From a virus, in the IMG/VR virus record IMGVR_UViG_3300027782_000148, positions 1 through 43,103 of that record: a stretch of 43,103 nt of DNA; one strand, 5' to 3'. Each line of letters begins with the position of its first letter. Position 1 is the first letter of the stretch. Shown piece after piece: positions 38,425 to 43,103 of this stretch. The notes under the pieces were generated by a model. It was not told the origin of the DNA and made no database searches. It saw nothing but the letters and a program-made list of their open reading frames with translations. The position numbers and the translations under genes were made by a program.

Positions 38425-38862
38425 GTGAGCGTTTTCAATACGCTCATGCTTAAACGTGTAGACATTCGCAAACAATCAAGTCAGGACAAATTGTCACGAC
38501 TTCAAAAAGTTTGCTTGCCTTATGACCAACCAATTGACACAAATTTTGGATCTTGGTGGATTGCTACTGAGAATGGCGTGGATATTGGTTTTGCGGGGCT
38601 TGTGCGTACTGTGTCTTGGACCGATTGCGGTTATCTGTGTCGTGCAGGCGTTATTCCTGATGCTCGTGGACAAGGACTACAGAAAAAGCTTATTAATGTC
38701 AGAGTCCGACAGGCAAAAGCTCTTGGGTGGAACTGGGTCATAACTGATACAACAGATAATCCAGCGTCAGCTAACAGTTTGATTGCCACAGGTTTCAAAT
38801 TGTTTCAACCAACAAAACCTTGGGGTTTCAAAAACACGCTTTATTGGCGTAGGAAATTATGA
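38425..38862 (+). CDS. GNAT-family acetyltransferase
   Basis: 145 aa from a GTG start (38425); an ATG at 38446 (MLKRVDIRKQ) is equally possible. The acetyl-CoA loop is visible as AGVIPDARGQGLQKKLI (about 72-88; R-G-Q-G-L), followed by helix VRQAKALGWNWVI and NPASANSLIATGFKLF, the classical GNAT C-terminal pattern. Between the GTG and ATG is an inverted repeat TGAGCG/CGCTCA, which could block one start. Substrate unknown; follows lysis genes. Confidence 0.75.
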   Translation: MSVFNTLMLKRVDIRKQSSQDKLSRLQKVCLPYDQPIDTNFGSWWIATENGVDIGFAGLVRTVSWTDCGYLCRAGVIPDARGQGLQKKLINVRVRQAKALGWNWVITDTTDNPASANSLIATGFKLFQPTKPWGFKNTLYWRRKL

Positions 38863-39839
38863 TGCCAGTAAAAATATTTTCTGACCAACAAATAATCAGC
38901 GCCATTGAAAATAGCGCATCAATGTCTCAAGCAGGTTTAGCCCTTGGCATGACTTTATCGGGCCTAAACAAACGCCGTAGACGCATTGAGCAAAGAGAAA
39001 AAATAGAAATAAGAGCGCCTCAAGCCACCAAACAATTTGAGCATCTGCAAATAGCTCACATACATCCAACTAAAAAAGACCTTGGCATCTTAAATGGCAC
39101 AGTTATTGTCTTTAGTGACGCTCATTTTTGGCCTGGGGTGTATACAACAGCATTTAAGGGTCTTTTGTGGGCGATCAAAGAACTTAAGCCTAAGGCAGTT
39201 ATTGCAAATGGAGATATTTTTGACGGGGCAGGTATCAGTCGGCATCCACGCATTGGGTGGGCCAAAGCTCCATCAGTGATGGATGAACTCAAAGCCTGTA
39301 CCATCTCGATGGGATACATTGAAGAAGCCGCCAAAGAGGCCCGTCACAACGTCAAACTGGTCTGGCCCTTGGGTAACCACGATGCACGGTTTGAAACCTT
39401 TCTAGCAGCCAATGCGCCTCAGTATGAGCATATCAAAGGGTTTACTTTGCGTGACCACTTTCCAAGATGGGAGCCTTGCTGGGCGGTTTGGATGAATGAC
39501 AACACCGTGGTTAAACACCGATTTAAGGGCGGGATCCATGCTACCCATAACAACACCATGTGGTCAGGAAAGAACATAGTTACAGGCCACCTGCATAGCC
39601 TAAAGGTTACGCCATTCAGCGACTATAACGGGGTGCGTTACGGCATTGATACGGGTACTTTGGCTGAACCCTACGGTCCACAGTTTGAAGACTATACCGA
39701 ACAAGGTCCATTAAACTGGCGTAGTGGCTTTGCTGTACTGACTTTTGTTGATGGGAATTTGATATTGCCTGAACTGGTAACAACACACGGCCCCGACTCC
39801 ATTGAGTTTAGAGGCCGTGTGATTAAAGTTACTCTGTAG
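38859..39839 (+). CDS. Calcineurin-like metallophosphoesterase with N-terminal helix-turn-helix-like segment
   Basis: 326 aa from 38859 (ATGA overlap; 38862 nearly equivalent). Motifs: SDAH (86-89), NGDIFDG (117-123), GNHDAR (172-177), HATHNN (227-232), GHLHS (243-247), the complete order of a metal-dependent phosphoesterase. Residues 10-45 (IISAIENSASMSQAGLALGM, then LNKRRRRIEQRE) look like a helix-turn-helix plus basic region that may bind nucleic acid. Last rightward gene; its stop meets the convergent 78-aa gene. Probably a nuclease or phosphatase acting on DNA, RNA or nucleotides. Confidence 0.8.
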   Translation: MMPVKIFSDQQIISAIENSASMSQAGLALGMTLSGLNKRRRRIEQREKIEIRAPQATKQFEHLQIAHIHPTKKDLGILNGTVIVFSDAHFWPGVYTTAFKGLLWAIKELKPKAVIANGDIFDGAGISRHPRIGWAKAPSVMDELKACTISMGYIEEAAKEARHNVKLVWPLGNHDARFETFLAANAPQYEHIKGFTLRDHFPRWEPCWAVWMNDNTVVKHRFKGGIHATHNNTMWSGKNIVTGHLHSLKVTPFSDYNGVRYGIDTGTLAEPYGPQFEDYTEQGPLNWRSGFAVLTFVDGNLILPELVTTHGPDSIEFRGRVIKVTL

Positions 39840-40065
39840 CAACTGCTTCTTCAGCAACTTCTTCTTCAGCAACTGCTTCTTCTTCAGTCTCTTCTTCGCC
39901 GTCTTCATCTTCTTCAGAATCAACTGCGTCCCAGTTACCGATCCAGCCAGCTTCCTCTTGGAATTCAACAAATTCCTTCAAAGCTTCAATCATGTCAAAG
40001 TCATGAGTTTCAACAATCATTTTGCCATTGCCCAACCAACCTAGTGTCATTTCAAATTTAAACAT
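39829..40065 (-). CDS. 78-aa acidic protein, end of the leftward operon
   Basis: Starts MFKFEMTLGWLGNGKM with an aggagc site. The first 45 residues look globular; the C-terminal half is an acidic, low-complexity tail (EEDEDGEEETEEEAVAEEE) coded by near-repeated gaagaa / gcaact units. It overlaps the convergent metallophosphoesterase by 11 nt. No family; the charge resembles DNA-mimic or chaperone tails, without proof. Confidence 0.6.
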   Translation of the reverse strand: MFKFEMTLGWLGNGKMIVETHDFDMIEALKEFVEFQEEAGWIGNWDAVDSEEDEDGEEETEEEAVAEEEVAEEAVATE

Positions 40066-40075
40066 GCTTGCTCCT

Positions 40076-40097
40076 AATGCAGCGGGATTGCTGCATT
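40076..40097 (-). promoter_or_regulatory. Hairpin in the leader of the 78-aa gene
   Basis: AATGCAGC and GCTGCATT, perfect 8-bp arms with a 6-nt loop. Read leftward, the AGGAG of the 78-aa gene follows directly after the stem. No T tract, so a translation-control or mRNA-processing hairpin is more likely than a terminator. Confidence 0.55.
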
Positions 40098-40133
40098 TGC
40101 TATCCTAAATGCTGAAAATGACGGTTGCAAGAC

Positions 40134-40436
40134 TTACTCTTTAATAAACAAGCCATTGGGCATTAACGTGCCCTTGCGATTCTTAATCTGGTCGTATGCC
40201 ACCTGCATACAGTGAACCAAACTAATATCTTTCAAAGCGCAATAGTTAATTAAGCAAACCATTACATCGCCTACAGAATCAGCAATGTTTTCACGGTCAT
40301 TCTTAATTGTTGCATCGCACAACTCCCCAATTTCACTAACCGCCTTCAGTAATTGAATTTCTGGGGTGCTGTTGGGGATGATTTTTCTGGCTTCTGACCA
40401 GCGTAGGATGTCAATTTCTATTTCTGCATAGCTCAC
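40134..40436 (-). CDS. MazG-like nucleotide pyrophosphohydrolase (right variant)
   Basis: 100 aa, full-length. Motif SEIGELCDATIK (about 34-45) followed by ADSVGDVMVCLINYC (about 52-66) is the E-x-x-E / D-x-x-x-D metal-binding pattern of MazG-type enzymes; the end IKNRKGTLMPNGLFIKE also fits the phage subgroup. It likely removes aberrant (d)NTPs or lowers alarmone levels during infection. Start is GTG (40436) overlapping the stop of the 48-aa gene; the corresponding base in the left variant gives ATG. Confidence 0.75.
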   Translation of the reverse strand: MSYAEIEIDILRWSEARKIIPNSTPEIQLLKAVSEIGELCDATIKNDRENIADSVGDVMVCLINYCALKDISLVHCMQVAYDQIKNRKGTLMPNGLFIKE

Positions 40437-40579
40437 TGAGTAACCTCTGGAGTTTGTTGTTGTATCTTGACTTGGCCTTCAATCTTTTGCATCAGTACAA
40501 AAGCACCTGATTTTGTGGGCAGTTCACCCAGTACTTGCAAGATAAAGTTGATTTCGTTTGGTTCAAAGTTAATATTCAT
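40433..40579 (-). CDS. 48-aa hypothetical protein, right variant only
   Basis: Starts MNINFEPNEINFILQVL and continues GELPTKSGAFVLMQKIEGQV. This NxNFExNExNxILQxLGELPTKSG pattern is one I know from many aquatic and other phages, function unknown. Stop and next GTG overlap (GTGA), and its own start overlaps the next gene. In the left variant about 140 bp including this gene are missing and the flanking genes join directly. Confidence 0.7.
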   Translation of the reverse strand: MNINFEPNEINFILQVLGELPTKSGAFVLMQKIEGQVKIQQQTPEVTQ

Positions 40580-40884
40580 TGTTTTTCCTTTAAGCGCCAT
40601 TCACGCTCATTACGGTTTGAGTTTGATTTAACGTAATTTCCAGTTAACTCAATAAGGTGGAGTTTACCCATCTCACCGAGCCTTCGTGATACTTGGTGAC
40701 CAATTAAATTACATCTAGAGGCTATCCCGTCTTTTCCAAGAGGACCATGCTTTTCCAAGCAATCTAAGATGATTTCAAAATGCTCACTAGCAAAGTCAAC
40801 CTTATCGGCTGCCTCAAAAGAAGTGATGGGATTATCATTTCTTACTCTTGGGAACATGTGTTGAAGTATTGAATTGAAGTTCAT
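40576..40884 (-). CDS. Small winged-helix-like phage protein (right variant)
   Basis: 102 aa, starting MNFNSILQHMF at 40884; a longer ORF begins further upstream but MN(L/F)NSI is the start shared with the other variant (105-413). Same winged-helix-like order (HFEIILDCLEKHGPLGKDGIA, QVSRRLGEMGKLHLIEL). The recognition region differs most (RCNLIGHQVS versus RTFLDGNQVA), which could mean different DNA targets between variants. Confidence 0.7.
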   Translation of the reverse strand: MNFNSILQHMFPRVRNDNPITSFEAADKVDFASEHFEIILDCLEKHGPLGKDGIASRCNLIGHQVSRRLGEMGKLHLIELTGNYVKSNSNRNEREWRLKEKQ

Positions 40885-40985
40885 GTTTGCTTTCATTAAG
40901 GTGGCAGACATTAACCCAAAAGGATGGTCTGCCAGCACCCCCTTTTCCCCAGGATTGGGCTGGGTTATTCAGAATGTTCTGAGCA
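40885..40985. other. Remnant site of the lost membrane-protein gene
   Basis: Aligns in position with 414-611 of the left variant but lacks the 55-aa gene except for its last few codons (ttattcagaatgttc). An inverted repeat GGCAGAC/GTCTGCC (about 40902-40932) sits here. No gene is supported. Probably a deletion scar or the ancestral state before insertion. Confidence 0.55.
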
Positions 40986-41240
40986 TTAAAAGTCTAAATC
41001 ATCAAATGGGTCTGGTTTAGCCTTCTTAGTTGGCTGGCTAGATTGACGGGTTTGATCTTGTTTAGGCCGTACTGACAAGCTGATAAAGCCTGAACCCGCC
41101 TTACTGACCTTCTTCCAACCAGATATCCAGTATTCCACACCTTCAATATTAATTGAGCCGTTCATATCAGGGTGCTTTTCCTCTTCCTTTTTGTCGTTTT
41201 TAAACAACGAACCCCTGTTTGTATTGTCAAATTCAGCCAT
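40986..41240 (-). CDS. Conserved 84-aa phage protein next to ERF (right variant)
   Basis: Same protein as 612-866 with two differences (D for E and T for I in the RPKQ-x-Q-x-RQSS segment). Overlaps the ERF gene by 8 nt here too. Near-identity here, compared with the strongly diverged winged-helix gene only 100 nt away, shows a sharply uneven divergence along the locus, as expected from recombination among related phages or from different selective pressure. Confidence 0.75.
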   Translation of the reverse strand: MAEFDNTNRGSLFKNDKKEEEKHPDMNGSINIEGVEYWISGWKKVSKAGSGFISLSVRPKQDQTRQSSQPTKKAKPDPFDDLDF

Positions 41241-41868
41241 TTTTTACTTTCTTTAAAGCACTACGGGTAGGTGCATCCATTTGATTAGAGAGATAGACTT
41301 TTTGGTCTGCCTCCAGTTGTTGTTCATCAATCATGGCAAGAGCATCAATAGCCTTACCATTCTTGACCAACTCGGTAACGGAGAATGCCATTTCTTGCAA
41401 GAACTCCTTAATTTCTGTTGGCAGGTCATCACCAATACCGCCCCTTGGAGATATTACTGGTCCAGATCCTTTGACCTTCATGCCTTCATCTGTTTTAGGA
41501 GATGAGTCAATCGCATCGTGCTCAACGATTTCAAGGGCAGCAACCCACAAATACCTTCGCAGGTAGGTCTGTACCGCCCCAAGGTTTTGGACCTCATGAC
41601 AGCCCTTTAAAGCCGCTGTAGACATGGGGCTGGTGATAATGATCCTGTCTTCTGGCTTCTCAATGTTGATGATGCTCATACTTGCTTCATCTTTGCCGAA
41701 ACTGACAATCCCTGCCAAGCCTACATCTTTGAAGATCTGTAGTGCTGGGATCAGAAAATCACCAAGTTCAAAGTAGTAATAGTTAGCAAACTTGTTGTGG
41801 CCTGTTTTTTTGAGCTTAGAGCTGTGAAAGGTTTCACGGGCCAAGTTTAATTTATTGTAAACGTTCAT
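41233..41868 (-). CDS. erf: ERF-family single-strand annealing protein (right variant)
   Basis: 211 aa, same length as the left copy. GAVQTYLRRYLW and EIVEHDAID are fully conserved; variation clusters at residues 46-80 and in the linker around 126-155. Upstream it is overlapped (ATGA) directly by the 58-aa gene since the 69-aa gene is absent. If both copies belonged to one genome, it would carry two annealing proteins. Confidence 0.85.
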   Translation of the reverse strand: MNVYNKLNLARETFHSSKLKKTGHNKFANYYYFELGDFLIPALQIFKDVGLAGIVSFGKDEASMSIINIEKPEDRIIITSPMSTAALKGCHEVQNLGAVQTYLRRYLWVAALEIVEHDAIDSSPKTDEGMKVKGSGPVISPRGGIGDDLPTEIKEFLQEMAFSVTELVKNGKAIDALAMIDEQQLEADQKVYLSNQMDAPTRSALKKVKNG

Positions 41869-42041
41869 AATTTTTCAGTGATGTATTGGATCAAGTCATC
41901 CATTGCTAACTTAGAAGCAGTGGTTTGAGGTGTTTTCTCCAATGCCCTATACAGAGCCAAAGAGATACCTTGCAAGATTTCAATCTCATTTAAGAGATCT
42001 TGCTTGCTTTTTTTGTTCATTTTTGCCCCTGGTGTTCTCAT
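41865..42041 (-). CDS. 58-aa hypothetical protein (right variant)
   Basis: Starts MRTPGAKMNKKSKQD and ends IQYITEKL; same length as the left copy (1697-1873) but clearly diverged in sequence while keeping KSKQDL, LY and AMDD. This pattern of equal length and replaced residues confirms it is translated. ATGA junctions at both ends. Confidence 0.6.
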   Translation of the reverse strand: MRTPGAKMNKKSKQDLLNEIEILQGISLALYRALEKTPQTTASKLAMDDLIQYITEKL

Positions 42042-42226
42042 TTTGTTGAATCCTCGTAGAGTTTCATTTCTTCAGCAATAAACTTGGTTTGATTCTCTTC
42101 AGTAAGCTCACGAAAAGCCTCATCCGTCATCATTTCTTCCCGTAATTGCTCAACAAAGTCTTTCATTTTTGACATTTCATATTCCTCTTGCATTTGGACT
42201 TGGTAATAGAAAGCTTCTTGTGTCAT
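42038..42226 (-). CDS. 62-aa acidic helical protein (right variant)
   Basis: Counterpart of 1870-2058, three residues different. Preceded by a gggag site (agcgagggagag) not present in the other copy, because here the upstream neighbour is the 70-aa gene rather than the basic 50-aa gene. Function unknown. Confidence 0.65.
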   Translation of the reverse strand: MTQEAFYYQVQMQEEYEMSKMKDFVEQLREEMMTDEAFRELTEENQTKFIAEEMKLYEDSTK

Positions 42227-42435
42227 CTCTCCCTCGCTTTCAGCATGGCATCTGCGTACTGGTACGCCTTGCCGCCTACAAATTCAAGCGTGGTTGTAAA
42301 ACGATTGTCAGCGCGACAAATGATGGCTTCCATCGCTTTAGCCGCAAAGTAATCGCGCAGGGTCATGCCGTTGTATTGGATTAATTCTTTTGGTCGGTCA
42401 ACAATCAAAACCGGAAATGCTGGTGGGTTGTTCAT
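42223..42435 (-). CDS. 70-aa phage protein, right variant only
   Basis: Starts MNNPPAFPVLIVDRP, then QYNGMTLRDYFAAKAMEAI and a C-terminal AYQYADAMLKARE. The G-MTLRDYFAAKAM pattern belongs to a very common small phage protein family of unknown function. Complete ATGA overlaps on both sides. The left variant lacks the gene entirely: its two neighbours overlap each other directly. Confidence 0.75.
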   Translation of the reverse strand: MNNPPAFPVLIVDRPKELIQYNGMTLRDYFAAKAMEAIICRADNRFTTTLEFVGGKAYQYADAMLKARER

Positions 42436-42587
42436 TGCTTACGCTCCACTGGTTTAGAGATCAGCCAGTTATCCCCCAGAAAGCGCACAGAACGCACCCA
42501 AGAGCGCATATTGTGGCGTTGGGTACTGGTAGGCACTCCTTGCACGATGAAGAGCCTACGGGCCATTTGAAGGGCAGTAACGTTCAT
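42432..42587 (-). CDS. 51-aa basic hypothetical protein (right variant)
   Basis: Counterpart of 2055-2207 (starts MNVTALQMARRLFIV), one codon longer at the end (VERKQ). TSTQRHNMRSWVRSV is unchanged. Overlaps the 70-aa gene downstream and the 56-aa gene upstream by ATGA. Confidence 0.65.
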   Translation of the reverse strand: MNVTALQMARRLFIVQGVPTSTQRHNMRSWVRSVRFLGDNWLISKPVERKQ

Positions 42588-42754
42588 TTGATCTCCAAGT
42601 TTTCTTTGTCATCAGAAACCAAAGTAATTTCGTACCAAGTGTTTTTGTTGTCTTCTACCCGTAAAGTTTTTGTGTAAAAGACTGTGCCGTCTTCTCTTTT
42701 GATGGCGTTAGTGAATTGCTTGATTGATGCAACACGGTGTATTGAGATGTTCAT
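42584..42754 (-). CDS. 56-aa hypothetical protein, right variant only
   Basis: Start at 42754 (MNISIHRVASIKQFT) selected because an aagga site precedes it; a longer ORF crosses the control region. Beta-rich (AIKREDGTVFYTKTLRV, WYEITLVSDD). Occupies the slot of the unrelated 59-aa gene of the left variant (2204-2383), as first gene of the leftward operon. No family recognised. Confidence 0.6.
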   Translation of the reverse strand: MNISIHRVASIKQFTNAIKREDGTVFYTKTLRVEDNKNTWYEITLVSDDKENLEIK

Positions 42755-42768
42755 TTGTGTTCCTTTAT

Positions 42769-42839
42769 TTACTGCGTTAGTGCAGTAAGATGAACTGTAA
42801 ACCCCTTTTTTAAAGAAAAACATAGGGGTTTTCACCTAT
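42769..42839. promoter_or_regulatory. Divergent control region (right variant)
   Basis: Equivalent of 2402-2470. TTACTGC-6-GCAGTAA is perfect here (42769-42788), better than in the left copy, and AAACCCCT-17-AGGGGTTT is kept (42799-42806/42824-42831). The following gggttttcccta of the left copy is gggttttcaccta here, so that third element is less constrained. Conservation of arms against changed spacers supports a binding role. Confidence 0.55.
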
Positions 42840-42873
42840 AGAACAACACTTTTTTTAGTGCTAGGCTCACCAT

Positions 42874-43068
42874 ATGAGCCACCTACACCACACCCAAATT
42901 GAAGCTACTATTGCATGGACATTGATTGCCCAAGCAGTTGACCAGCTTGAAACACAAGTTCAACATGAAGACCTAGATGCCGCCATAATTGCGGTTCTGG
43001 CTCTCGCACTTGAGCTTGCTTCCCACAAAAAACTACGGTCAATAGATGAAATCTTCCAGCCCCTTTAA
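42874..43068 (+). CDS. 64-aa helical hypothetical protein (right variant)
   Basis: Same as 2505-2699 except Leu for Ile at position 4 (MSHLHH). Silent changes elsewhere show constraint on protein. Unknown function. Confidence 0.65.
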   Translation: MSHLHHTQIEATIAWTLIAQAVDQLETQVQHEDLDAAIIAVLALALELASHKKLRSIDEIFQPL

Positions 43069-43103
43069 TTGGCAATCCCAACCCTCAACCCTGTTTAGCA
43101 AGC
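43046..43103 (+). CDS. 51-aa hypothetical protein, 5' part only
   Basis: First 19 codons (MKSSSPFNWQSQPSTL...) of the gene that is complete at 2677-2832. Cut by the right window edge. The last base of the window corresponds to base 2734 of the left copy, so joining the ends would restore the gene. Confidence 0.6.
   Translation, partial: MKSSSPFNWQSQPSTLFSK

Overview
The window reads as a nearly complete genome of a tailed, podovirus-type dsDNA phage. No cellular genes, integrase, repressor, DNA polymerase or helicase were recognised. A P22-like portal of about 719 aa, a gp10-like tail hub, collagen-like and glycine-rich fibres, several disordered repeat-rich virion proteins and the absence of a tape-measure gene all point to a short-tailed virion. 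Many small genes resemble ones I associate with uncultured aquatic phages of proteobacteria. That ecological placement is inference.

Layout: (1) 1-2383, leftward operon of small genes with an ERF-type annealing protein and a MazG-like gene cut by the window edge. (2) 2384-2504, divergent control region. (3) 2505-6853, rightward early operon (replication-initiation-like protein, structured RNA region, zinc ribbon, RusA resolvase, small DNA-binding proteins, HNH-like protein, ferritin-like protein) closed by a terminator at about 6887. (4) 6911-7366, gene-free with iteron-like repeats. (5) 7391-8890, leftward module with a 251-aa conserved phage protein, a Cys-rich protein and tiny genes, with its own promoter candidate and terminator. 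(6) 8891-9588, gene-free and rich in repeats and palindromes. (7) 9589-39839, rightward late region: HNH, terminases, portal, scaffold, capsid, tail and fibres, a cupin and glycosyltransferase pair, ejection-type proteins, lysis genes, an acetyltransferase and a metallophosphoesterase. (8) 39829-42754, leftward early operon again, then the same divergent control region and the start of the rightward operon.

The most striking property is that 40329-43103 is a diverged second version of 1-2734: same order and flanks, but scattered substitutions and different sets of small genes. Either the contig closes a circular or permuted genome of about 40.3 kb with two population variants at its ends, or the phage carries a real diverged duplication. 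The first is more likely.

The early operons are packed with ATGA start-stop overlaps, so translation is probably coupled. Replication appears to depend on the host replisome, with the phage supplying an initiator or loader-like protein, annealing protein and resolvase. The best candidate for something undescribed is the 3195-3597 interval: a nested hairpin with a possible pseudoknot, ending in a T tract inside the early operon, followed by nearly 300 nt of repeat-bearing sequence with no credible gene.
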